Assembly (NCBI GenBank): GCA_023440825.1
Contig: JAEXRL010000003.1
Location: 1-64,000 of the forward strand
DNA from: Pseudomonadota bacterium
Lineage (GTDB): Bacteria; Pseudomonadota; Gammaproteobacteria; Burkholderiales; Burkholderiaceae_B
DNA length: 64,000 bases
Direction of reading: 5' to 3'
The number at the start of each line of letters is the position of its first letter. Within the stretch, counting starts at the first letter, position 1. The translations under genes were made by a program, and so were the position numbers. The notes under the pieces are model-generated. The model had not been told where the DNA came from. It did no database searches and was given only the letters and a program-made list of their open reading frames with translations. Below are positions 37,154 to 44,632 of the stretch, piece after piece.

Positions 37154-38029
37154 ATGAGCGATGAACTTAAACCAATAATTGGCGTGACGGGCGGCAGCGG
37201 TAGGCTGGGCCAATATGTGGTGGACGAACTGCTGGCACACGGCTATTCGGTACGTATTTTAGATCTGCAACAACCCAGCTTCGACACCAAAGCAGATTAC
37301 GCAAGCTGTAATGTACTGGACCTGCATAGCCTAGAAAAAGCCCTGACTGGCTTAAATGGTGTGATCCACCTTGCGGCACTGGACTTTGATTTTGCCTCTA
37401 CAGTACCGGAGGAAAAATTTATCGAGGTCAACACACTGGGCACCTGGAATGTGTTGCAGACTGCCGAGCGCCTAGGCCTGAAGCGCGTTATCTTGTGCTC
37501 CAGCATCTCTGCCTGTGGTCTGTCCGAAGCGAATCCATTGTTCCCACCCAAGTACTTGCCTGTTGATGAGGATCATCCACTTTATCCGGTACAACCGTAT
37601 AGCGTCAGCAAAATCGTTATGGAAGAAATGGCGCAAAGCTTTGTACGTCGTCAAAACCTGGCAGTGCTCTCGCTACGTCCAATGATGGTGCTTATCTCAT
37701 CGAATATTGAGCCCACCGTAGAGCGTGCTGAGGACTTGGACACGCGCTGGCTGTTTTACTACATCAGCCCCGAAGACTGTGCTCGCGCTTTCCGCTTAGC
37801 CTACGAAGCCTCACATATTCAATCAGGCGAGTACTTCATTACCGCCACCGATAGCTGCCGTGAAGAAGATACGCTGACTTGGTTTGAGCGAGCCTGGGGA
37901 TTCTTGCCGGAGCACGATGCCGAACACTATCGTAATCAGCCACGCGCCTCCATCTTTAGTGGCAAAAAAGCTCAGCAAGACTTAGGTTTTACCGCCTCCA
38001 GTAACTGGCTCGACATTATTAAAAAATAA
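37154..38029 (+). CDS. NAD-dependent epimerase/dehydratase (extended SDR)
   Basis: 291-residue extended short-chain dehydrogenase. The NAD-binding GVTGGSGRLGQYVV is near residue 10, NVLDL in the Asp-binding strand, HLAALD near 73, and the catalytic Tyr-Lys pair in YSVSK near 150, with SSIS preceding. It is not a clear match to any named sugar epimerase. Being followed by a TRAP transporter suggests a role in oxidising the imported compound, as uronate or lactone dehydrogenases do in similar loci, but the substrate is not shown. A long hairpin separates it from dctP. Confidence 0.82.
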   Translation: MSDELKPIIGVTGGSGRLGQYVVDELLAHGYSVRILDLQQPSFDTKADYASCNVLDLHSLEKALTGLNGVIHLAALDFDFASTVPEEKFIEVNTLGTWNVLQTAERLGLKRVILCSSISACGLSEANPLFPPKYLPVDEDHPLYPVQPYSVSKIVMEEMAQSFVRRQNLAVLSLRPMMVLISSNIEPTVERAEDLDTRWLFYYISPEDCARAFRLAYEASHIQSGEYFITATDSCREEDTLTWFERAWGFLPEHDAEHYRNQPRASIFSGKKAQQDLGFTASSNWLDIIKK

Positions 38030-38071
38030 AACCTGGCTACACCAAAAATTTTATTAGTCGTAGTGCTTACC

Positions 38072-38111
38072 TAGGTCTTACTGACATAAGGTTCTTATGT
38101 CGTAAGGCCTA
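38072..38111. promoter_or_regulatory. Long intercistronic hairpin just before the dctP ribosome site
   Basis: Arms TAGGTCTTAC-t-GACATAA (38072-38089) and TTATGTC-GTAAGGCCTA (38095-38111) pair over 17 positions with one bulged T (38082) and one G-U pair, loop GGTTC. The dctP ribosome site AGGAG follows about 10 bases later. There is no U tract, so it is more likely an mRNA stabiliser, processing site or operator than a terminator. Confidence 0.55.
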
Positions 38112-38134
38112 CATAATAATCAGGAGACAAACTC

Positions 38135-39136
38135 ATGAAAACCCAACGCATCGCAAACTGGCTTGCGGCGACTACGCTCGCCTTTAGTGGCAGTATGGCT
38201 GCTGCCGCCACCTACAAATGGGATATGCCTAATGAATATCCCGGCACATCCATCCAAGCAGAAGGCGACCGCTACTTTTCTAAAAAGCTCAATGAGCTCA
38301 GCAATGGTGACATTGAAATTGTGCACCACTTTGGCAGTGCTCTAGGATTTCGCTCTAAGGATCAACTGGATGCAGTCATGGATGGAGCCGTGGAGCTGGC
38401 CAACACCTTTGTGCCTTCTTTGGGCGGCGTAAACCCTATCTTTATCCTGTTTTCTCTGCCTTTTCTAGTGTCCACACCAGAAGAAGCCAAAACCCTGTAC
38501 GAGATCAGTAAACCTTACCAAGACAAGGAACTGGAAAAATACAATCAGAAACTGTTATTTGCCTCGCCCTGGCCAGCCAGCGGCTTATGGGGTAAGGGTC
38601 CTTACACCAGTATGGCCGATATCCGGGGCTTAAAAATGCGTAGCTACGATGCTAATAGCAGTCGTGTGTTCCGCGACAGTAAAGCAAATCCGGTTCAATT
38701 AAGCTGGGCCGACATTGTGCCGCAGCTTAGTACTGGTGGTATTGATGCCGTACTGACCTCGTTAGAGTCGGGACTGAGCGCAAGCTTTAACGACTACACA
38801 AAATTCTTTACCGAGATTCATTACGATAGCACCATCAATATGGTCACCATGAATCTGGACACCTGGAATGCGCTCTCACCCGAACTCCAGCAAGCGGTAA
38901 ATCAGGCAGCACAAGAAGCAGAGACATTTGTCTGGCAAAACTTACACACCGCAATTGCTCGTAACCATGACATTGCTGCCTCTCGTGGCATGACCGTGGT
39001 CACTGAACTGCAGCCTGGCTTCAGAGAAGAGCTACAAGTCATATCTGAACCCTTGATCCAAGCGTGGGCGGATTCTATGGGCAAGGACGGTCAAGCCATC
39101 ATTGAGACCTTCCGAGCTCGGATTGCGGCGCAGTAA
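38135..39136 (+). CDS. dctP: TRAP transporter substrate-binding protein (DctP family)
   Basis: Periplasmic solute receptor, 333 residues, with a signal peptide of about 23 residues (cleavage after SMAAAA). Typical DctP features: YFSKKLNELSNGDIEI near 45, the GAVELANTF strand, the GLWGKGPYTSMADIRGLKMR block near 150-175, and a SWADIVPQLSTGGIDAV block near 190-205. DctP proteins bind organic acids and similar carboxylates. It is the first gene of a complete dctPQM set, with an AGGAG site. The ligand is unknown; the downstream catabolic genes suggest the substrate of that operon. Confidence 0.93.
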   Translation: MKTQRIANWLAATTLAFSGSMAAAATYKWDMPNEYPGTSIQAEGDRYFSKKLNELSNGDIEIVHHFGSALGFRSKDQLDAVMDGAVELANTFVPSLGGVNPIFILFSLPFLVSTPEEAKTLYEISKPYQDKELEKYNQKLLFASPWPASGLWGKGPYTSMADIRGLKMRSYDANSSRVFRDSKANPVQLSWADIVPQLSTGGIDAVLTSLESGLSASFNDYTKFFTEIHYDSTINMVTMNLDTWNALSPELQQAVNQAAQEAETFVWQNLHTAIARNHDIAASRGMTVVTELQPGFREELQVISEPLIQAWADSMGKDGQAIIETFRARIAAQ

Positions 39137-39147
39137 AGGATATCGGC

Positions 39148-39684
39148 ATGATTCATTTTATGATTCGTCTGATCCGGTCCCTAAATTTACTAGGGGCCGC
39201 GCTTGCCGCACTCACGATCGCCAGTGTATTTGTCCTGATTATCTATGAAATTGTTCTGCGCGCTTTTTTTCATAGCTCTACCTACGTATTGGATGAGATG
39301 GTGGGCTATGGCGTGGCGGCATCTACCTTCTTAGGGCTAGGTTATGCCCTAAGCCAAGGCTCACTGATTCGGGTCAACATTTTGATTGGTGTCGTGAAAA
39401 ACCGTATCGCGCGCTCTGCCATCGAATTGCTGTCTATTGCGGTCGTGCTCTATGTCAACACCATTATTTTGACGAGTTTTTGGAAAAGTATTGCGCGTAA
39501 CTTCAATCGCAATGCTCTGAGTGAAACCGTTGCGCAAGTGCCGTTATGGATTCCGGAAGGGGTTCTTTTTGTTGGTTTGTGTTTGTTTAGTCTGCAATTA
39601 ATCGCATACGCCCTTATTGTGCTCACCGGGCGCCCGCTTATTGGCGAACAACAGTCACTTCCTATTCACGAGCAGGAGGGTTAA
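39148..39684 (+). CDS. dctQ: TRAP transporter small membrane subunit (DctQ family)
   Basis: 178 residues with four predicted membrane helices (about 13-38, 48-68, 88-110, 130-155), the usual DctQ layout, including the conserved FLGLGYALSQGSLIRVNIL segment after helix two. It scaffolds the large permease. It begins 11 bases after dctP and ends two bases before dctM, whose AGGAGG ribosome site lies within this gene's last codons. Confidence 0.92.
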   Translation: MIHFMIRLIRSLNLLGAALAALTIASVFVLIIYEIVLRAFFHSSTYVLDEMVGYGVAASTFLGLGYALSQGSLIRVNILIGVVKNRIARSAIELLSIAVVLYVNTIILTSFWKSIARNFNRNALSETVAQVPLWIPEGVLFVGLCLFSLQLIAYALIVLTGRPLIGEQQSLPIHEQEG

Positions 39685-39686
39685 GC

Positions 39687-40991
39687 ATGGAAGCCGTATT
39701 GATTGCAGGAATAATGCTGCTGATGGTGTTCGCAGTACTCGGCCTGGGTATGTGGATTTTTGCGGGCTTATTAACAGTCGCCATTGCTAGCATGTACTTC
39801 ATTGGTGATTTTAGTATCGTGCGCATAGGGACGATCGCTAAGGCGGTGATCTGGAAAAGTGCGACCACCTGGGAACTGGCTGCTATTCCGCTGTTTTTAT
39901 GGATGGGAGAAATCATCTTTCGCTCGGACATTTCCGAGCGCCTCTTCCGCGGCTTAGCTCCTCTCGTGGAATGGTTGCCCGGTAGGCTATTACATACCAA
40001 CGTTGTGGGCTGTACTCTGTTTGCCGCGGTCAGTGGGTCCACCTCGGCTACCACCGCTACCGTCGGAAAGATCACCCTCGATGCCCTGAAACAGCGCGGG
40101 TATAACCAATCCATAGCCTTGGGCTCTTTAGCTGGAGCGGGCAGCTTAGGTTTGCTCATCCCGCCATCGATTATTTTAATTATCTATGGTGTCTTGACCG
40201 AAGTCTCTATTGCCAAGCTGTTCGCGGCCGGAGTCCTACCAGGATTACTCGTTGCTGGTTTGTTCTCTGCCTATATAGTGGTGCGCTGTATTCTGAATCC
40301 TAGCTTGTCACCCGCCAGTAAAACACCAACGACATTTGCCACACTGATTTCGGCACTGCGCGACCTGCTTCCAATTACGCTGTTAATTGTTGTCGTGCTG
40401 GGCAGTATTTATAGCGGCATCGTCACTCCATCCGAAGCCGCTGCCATTGGCGTCTTGGCGGCTATGATCTTAACGGGATGCTCAGGTCGTTTAAGTTTTG
40501 CCATGCTGCGCGACTCCTTGATGGCAGCAATTCGCACATCTTGTATGGTATGCAGCATATTAATTGCGGCGGCACTGCTGTCTAGTGCAATCGGCTACCT
40601 GCATGTGGCAACCGGACTGACGAGCATGATTGCTACGATGAACTTATCTCCGTACAGTTTATTGCTATTGCTCGCAATTATGTATATTGTGCTGGGTTTG
40701 TTTTTAGACGGTATTTCAATACTTGTTATGACCGTACCCATTGTATTTCCTATTATTTCTCAAGCAGGCATAGATCCTTTATGGTTTGGTGTTTTTCTTG
40801 TATTAATGATTGAAATGGGTCAGGTGACACCGCCAGTAGGATTTAATTTATTTGTTATACAAGGGATAACGAATGAACACCTAAGCAAGATTGTTTACTC
40901 TTCATTTCCTTTCTTTTTGCTTATGGTACTTGCTGTATTGCTATTAACTTTATACCCTTCATTTGTTACCTACCTGCCTAGCAAGATATAA
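39687..40991 (+). CDS. dctM: TRAP transporter large permease (DctM family)
   Basis: 434 residues, about twelve membrane helices. It is the sodium-driven translocation subunit. Conserved blocks: AVSGSTSATTATVGKITLDALKQRGY near residue 112, GAGSLGLLIPPSIILIIYGVLTE near 150, TPSEAAAIGV near 247, and a C-terminal GQVTPPVGFNLFVIQGI near 375. It completes the dctPQM set. Its last third is noticeably AT-rich, as is the regulator gene behind it. A bidirectional hairpin follows the stop. Confidence 0.94.
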   Translation: MEAVLIAGIMLLMVFAVLGLGMWIFAGLLTVAIASMYFIGDFSIVRIGTIAKAVIWKSATTWELAAIPLFLWMGEIIFRSDISERLFRGLAPLVEWLPGRLLHTNVVGCTLFAAVSGSTSATTATVGKITLDALKQRGYNQSIALGSLAGAGSLGLLIPPSIILIIYGVLTEVSIAKLFAAGVLPGLLVAGLFSAYIVVRCILNPSLSPASKTPTTFATLISALRDLLPITLLIVVVLGSIYSGIVTPSEAAAIGVLAAMILTGCSGRLSFAMLRDSLMAAIRTSCMVCSILIAAALLSSAIGYLHVATGLTSMIATMNLSPYSLLLLLAIMYIVLGLFLDGISILVMTVPIVFPIISQAGIDPLWFGVFLVLMIEMGQVTPPVGFNLFVIQGITNEHLSKIVYSSFPFFLLMVLAVLLLTLYPSFVTYLPSKI

Positions 40992-40992
40992 A

Positions 40993-41019
40993 AAACAGCC
41001 CCTTTAAAAGGGGCTGTTT
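40993..41019. terminator. Bidirectional terminator between dctM and the LysR gene
   Basis: Perfect 13-bp arms AAACAGCCCCTTT (40993-41005) and AAAGGGGCTGTTT (41007-41019). A/T-rich ends on both sides let it serve the plus-strand dctM and the convergent minus-strand regulator. Confidence 0.85.
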
Positions 41020-41032
41020 GAATTATAACTAT

Positions 41033-41914
41033 TCATTTTTGATTTACTATCCAATCCATAAAAACTTGCACTTGTTTTTTAATCATGGATTTTTTAGGAC
41101 AAACCAAATAATAAATATAATCGTAAATACGAATATCTGGAAACGGTGCCAATAGCTTTGGCAATACACTTTGTCGCTGATTTAATAAGGATGGACAGGT
41201 CAACACAAGCCCCACCCCGTCCATCGCTGCTTGAATACGTACGTTTGTGTCGTCAATGCTCAGGCGTTTAGCAAAGCTGCCACTGTGCAAGCCGGCCATG
41301 GACAACCACTGATTCCAGTTGTTAGGACTGTCTTCATCAAGCAGCAAAAAATTAGATAAATCCTTGATATCAGTTAAATTTCCTAAAATACTAGGATTAC
41401 AGAAAGCGGTTAAAGAACCATCAACCAGCTCCACTGCCTCGACATCCGTTGACGGTTGCTGCGTCCATTGAATAGCCAAATCGTAGTGCTGGGTAGTGAA
41501 ACAGGGAGCTTGATTAGAGTGAATTAAATGCAGATCGATCTCGGGGTGTTTAGCCCAAAAATCGGGCAATCTGGGCAATAACCAAGTTTGCGCAAAATAA
41601 GGCCGTAAAACAATAGTCAGAGGCTGTCGTTTACTTTTGATTTTTACTCCATCTATAGCTTCACGTATTTGATAAAAAATACGCGACAGATCGGGCAGTA
41701 GCATTTCTCCCTCTTCCGTCAGAATAAGCTTTGTATTCTCCCTTTTGAATAGCCTTACCCCCAGCTCTTCCTCCAGTGTTTTAATACGATGGCTGACTGC
41801 AGATTGCGTGACATGCAGCTCGTTAGCCGCCGTTGTAAAACTCATATTTCTTGCGGCCACCTCAAAAACCATTAATGAATTTAACGATGGCAGCCGTGTC
41901 TCTGCTGTTTCCAT
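41033..41914 (-). CDS. LysR-family transcriptional regulator of the catabolic operon
   Basis: 293 residues, GcvA-like. The helix-turn-helix is near residues 12-65 (SLNSLMVFEVAARNMSFTTAANELHVTQSAVSHRIKTLEEELG). The effector domain starts near 95. It is divergent from the Rieske oxygenase operon, with an inverted repeat in the gap, so it most likely controls that operon and perhaps dctPQM. Base composition is clearly more AT-rich than its neighbours, a possible sign of separate acquisition. Effector unknown. Confidence 0.88.
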   Translation of the reverse strand: METAETRLPSLNSLMVFEVAARNMSFTTAANELHVTQSAVSHRIKTLEEELGVRLFKRENTKLILTEEGEMLLPDLSRIFYQIREAIDGVKIKSKRQPLTIVLRPYFAQTWLLPRLPDFWAKHPEIDLHLIHSNQAPCFTTQHYDLAIQWTQQPSTDVEAVELVDGSLTAFCNPSILGNLTDIKDLSNFLLLDEDSPNNWNQWLSMAGLHSGSFAKRLSIDDTNVRIQAAMDGVGLVLTCPSLLNQRQSVLPKLLAPFPDIRIYDYIYYLVCPKKSMIKKQVQVFMDWIVNQK

Positions 41915-41933
41915 ATTTACCCCTATTTTATCT

Positions 41934-41958
41934 GTTGAGCCTATAAAAAAAACTCAAC
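41934..41958. promoter_or_regulatory. Inverted repeat GTTGAG-N13-CTCAAC, candidate regulator site
   Basis: GTTGAG at 41934-41939 and CTCAAC at 41953-41958, in the 160-base AT-rich gap between the divergent LysR gene and the oxygenase operon, close to the LysR start. It may be an autoregulatory site; inferred from position only. Confidence 0.4.
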
Positions 41959-42074
41959 CGCCATGAATTATTATCGTTTGTTTGCCATTACCTTCTATTT
42001 TACTATTTTTTTACGGCTTTTATTCAAGCATACAAAATTTTATGCCTTTTACATAATCCCTAGAGGAGATAGAG

Positions 42075-43208
42075 ATGAGTACTATTATTGATCAAGTTGT
42101 CAAACTCGCCAATATGGAAATTCCCGCGGAAGATCAACATGTGTTACGCGGACTTCCTGCTCCTGCCTACACGAGTGAAGAATTCTTCAAAGAAGAACAA
42201 AAACGTGTTTTTCAAAGTAACTGGGCATTAGCTGGCTTTGTACACGAGCTCAAAGAGCCTGGCACTGCCATCCCTACCGAAGTAGGCGGTCAACCTATCT
42301 TGTTGCTCACCGACGATCAGGGTCAAATCGGTGTATTTCACAACATCTGTAGACATCGCGGTCTATTGTTGGTGAAAGAAAAAACCAAAATAGAACAGTC
42401 CATTACTTGTCCCTATCACGCTTGGTCTTACAGCACCGATGGCGCGCTGGAGTCAGCGCCTCACTTTGGTGGCTTTCGCAAGCAAGAAGTACCGGGTTTC
42501 AAAAAGTGTGATTTTGGCTTGTTACCGGTCCGTTTTGTCATTTGGCATGACTGGGTATTTGTCAATATTAATGGTAAAGCCCCCGAGTTTTCAGAATACG
42601 TTGCCACGTTTGAAGAAGAGTTGAAAGACTTTGACTTCAACACCTTAGCTCCAATCGGACGCATTGATCTGGGTAACGTAGAAGCTAACTGGAAACTGCT
42701 GATGGAGAACTTTATCGAGCCCTATCACGTTCCTGTCGTGCACGATGTCACCGCAGCGGGCCAGCCTCTAAAGGATCACTACACCATTACTAATGGTCGC
42801 CTACTAGGTTCTGCCGTAGACCTGGAAGTACAGAAAAAAGACGCCGAAGTCGCTGATCACTTAGACATGAGCGCGCGTTATCTGACGCTGTTCCCAGGGT
42901 TTGTATTGGGTATTTATCTGCCTGATCAAGCTGGTGTGCATATTAACGTCCCCGTCAGTGCCGGTGTTACACGCCAGTACCGTGTGTTGTACAGCTTGGA
43001 TCAGCGCGAGTACACCCAGGAAGAGAAACAGGCTTTATGCGATTTGTGGACCGATGTGCACAAAGAAGATCACGAGATCGCTGTCTTGCTGCAGGAAGGA
43101 CGCCAATCTGTCGCCATGTATGACGGTGGCTTAATGTCGCCCCATTGGGAAGACAGCGCTCAAGCTTTCCAGCGCATGATTCTGCAAAACATGCAAGACA
43201 ACGCTTAA
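42075..43208 (+). CDS. Rieske oxygenase alpha subunit, CntA/GbcA-like (C-N bond type)
   Basis: 377 residues. Rieske cluster: CRHRG near residue 92 and CPYHAWSY near 112. The mononuclear iron site is NWKLLMENFIEPYHVPVVH (about 205-223), with E-x2-H-x4-H; the bridging residue before the first His is Glu, where most ring-hydroxylating oxygenases have Asp. Glu there is known in carnitine monooxygenase CntA and related betaine or choline oxygenases, which act on C-N substrates. A ferredoxin and a ferredoxin reductase are encoded in the same operon, giving a three-component system. First gene of the operon, with AGGAG before the start. The substrate is unknown. Confidence 0.9.
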   Translation: MSTIIDQVVKLANMEIPAEDQHVLRGLPAPAYTSEEFFKEEQKRVFQSNWALAGFVHELKEPGTAIPTEVGGQPILLLTDDQGQIGVFHNICRHRGLLLVKEKTKIEQSITCPYHAWSYSTDGALESAPHFGGFRKQEVPGFKKCDFGLLPVRFVIWHDWVFVNINGKAPEFSEYVATFEEELKDFDFNTLAPIGRIDLGNVEANWKLLMENFIEPYHVPVVHDVTAAGQPLKDHYTITNGRLLGSAVDLEVQKKDAEVADHLDMSARYLTLFPGFVLGIYLPDQAGVHINVPVSAGVTRQYRVLYSLDQREYTQEEKQALCDLWTDVHKEDHEIAVLLQEGRQSVAMYDGGLMSPHWEDSAQAFQRMILQNMQDNA

Positions 43209-43218
43209 GCAGGAAATG

Positions 43219-43608
43219 ATGAAAAAACGTTTGATGCACACAATGTTACGCGTCCGCGACAAGGACGTGTCGACAGCTTTTTATACCCAGCAACTGGGTA
43301 TGGAAGTCGTACGCCAGACCGATTATCCAAGTGGCCGCTTCACCAACACGTTTATCGGCTATCAAGCTGAGGATGACGGTCCTGTACTGGAGCTGACTCA
43401 TAACTGGGATCGCACCACTGCATATGAGATGGGTGAGGCGTATGGCCATATTGCTATTGGAGTATCGAATCTATACGAGCTGTGTGAGCAGCTACGCAGT
43501 CAGGGAGTGCCGATCACGCGTGAACCCGGCCCAATGAAAGACAGCCCTAGGGAAATCGCTTTCATTACTGACCCTGACGGCTACAAGATTGAATTAATAC
43601 AAATTTAA
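43219..43608 (+). CDS. gloA: Glyoxalase I (lactoylglutathione lyase)
   Basis: 129 residues, full-length GloA. Converts the glutathione hemithioacetal of a 2-oxoaldehyde (methylglyoxal or similar) to a thioester. All four metal ligands are visible: His7 (MHTMLRV), Glu58 (LELTHNW), His77 (YGHIAI) and Glu125 (GYKIELI). The second of two adjacent ATGs fits the AGGA spacing better. Its place inside a Rieske oxygenase operon, ten bases after the oxygenase, suggests that the pathway releases a 2-oxoaldehyde. Confidence 0.92.
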   Translation: MKKRLMHTMLRVRDKDVSTAFYTQQLGMEVVRQTDYPSGRFTNTFIGYQAEDDGPVLELTHNWDRTTAYEMGEAYGHIAIGVSNLYELCEQLRSQGVPITREPGPMKDSPREIAFITDPDGYKIELIQI

Positions 43609-43619
43609 CCCTCACAATC

Positions 43620-43637
43620 AGGTAGCGCTTGCTACCT
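43620..43637. promoter_or_regulatory. Intercistronic hairpin between gloA and the ferredoxin gene
   Basis: Perfect arms AGGTAGC (43620-43626) and GCTACCT (43631-43637), four-base loop. No U tract follows. It ends just before the AAAGG ribosome site of the ferredoxin gene and may act in mRNA processing or stability. Confidence 0.5.
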
Positions 43638-43650
43638 AAAGGTACCCCTC

Positions 43651-43977
43651 ATGACTACTCCTACACAACACTGGTTTGCTCTATTACCCATCAGCGCCTT
43701 AGGCGATGAACAAGCACAGTGCGTTGAAGTAGAAGGCAAAAAAATAGCTGTCTACAAAACAGAAGGCTGTTTCTATGCTTCAGACGATCGCTGCCCTCAC
43801 GGCAATGCTGCTCTCTCTGAGGGGTGGCTAGAGGATGGGAAGGTGGAGTGTCCTTTGCATCAATCACTCTTTGATTTGAAGTCTGGCAAAGTGCTCACCC
43901 CTCCTTGCAAGGTGGACGTACGCGTCTACCCCGTAGAGGTTCGAGACGAAACACTGTATATCGCGCTCGATACCTAA
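43651..43977 (+). CDS. Rieske-type ferredoxin
   Basis: 108-residue soluble Rieske ferredoxin that passes electrons from the reductase to the oxygenase. The 2Fe-2S ligands are in CPHGNAALSEG near residue 48 and CPLHQSLFDLKSGKV near 67. It has the short NirD/BphF-like fold without other domains. The start has AAGG eight bases upstream. With the oxygenase at 42075 and the reductase at 47150 it completes the chain. Confidence 0.93.
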   Translation: MTTPTQHWFALLPISALGDEQAQCVEVEGKKIAVYKTEGCFYASDDRCPHGNAALSEGWLEDGKVECPLHQSLFDLKSGKVLTPPCKVDVRVYPVEVRDETLYIALDT

Positions 43978-44008
43978 ACCCTTTTTTTTATCGAATTAGG
44001 AGCACACT

Positions 44009-44629
44009 ATGACAAGCCCAGTGAACCCAGGAAAAGTTGAATGGACGGGTGATAACCCCGGCATTTACCTGAAAGATCCCAACGACCCACAAGGCCCCTG
44101 GATATCTTTGGCCCTATTTTTCAATATTGTCATCTCACCACACGGCGCTGGCCGTGGCATAGTGGTGCTCGACAAGCCCAATCTCGCACAGGGCTACCCT
44201 GAGGCACGCAATATATGCCTGACAGATAACGAAGCCATGATGCGTTATTTGATTGAAGACTATGCGAAGAACTTTCCTGCCTTCAAAGATGTGCCAGCGG
44301 TAGACGCCATGAGCTACCACCTGATCGATGAGTTTGAGTCTTATACCGATGGCAAAACCATACATCGCGAGCGCATGAAGGCAGGTGAACTAGAGGTGGA
44401 ACTGAAGTGGCTAGGCTTGCAAGAGCCATTTGCTGCCGACGTACCTCCCACCATGACTGCGACCAAACGTCATCAGATGTATAGCATTTTCCGAGGTGCT
44501 GATAACGGTGAAATTCTCGTGAACGGTGAAGCATTGGACGGCGTGGTCATTAATCGCGAGTTCCTGGATCGTCACTTAAACTCGGCTTTCTTTGCATATG
44601 CCGAAACCTGGGTTACCCCGGAGGCATAA
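44009..44629 (+). CDS. Uncharacterised 206-residue protein in the oxygenase operon
   Basis: I do not recognise this family. It is soluble-looking, with no signal peptide or membrane helix, and rich in Asp/Glu. Notable segments are NPGIYLKDPNDPQGPWISLALF near the N-terminus, a SPHGAGRGIVVLD turn near residue 45, and YSIFRGADNGEILVNG near 155-170. It has a strong AGGAG site and ends three bases before the DUF1116 gene, whose ribosome site lies within its last codons, so the two are tightly coupled. That suggests a partner subunit or a sequential enzyme. It does not resemble AllF (FdrA) or AllH (YlbF). Confidence 0.75.
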   Translation: MTSPVNPGKVEWTGDNPGIYLKDPNDPQGPWISLALFFNIVISPHGAGRGIVVLDKPNLAQGYPEARNICLTDNEAMMRYLIEDYAKNFPAFKDVPAVDAMSYHLIDEFESYTDGKTIHRERMKAGELEVELKWLGLQEPFAADVPPTMTATKRHQMYSIFRGADNGEILVNGEALDGVVINREFLDRHLNSAFFAYAETWVTPEA

Positions 44630-44632
44630 ATA

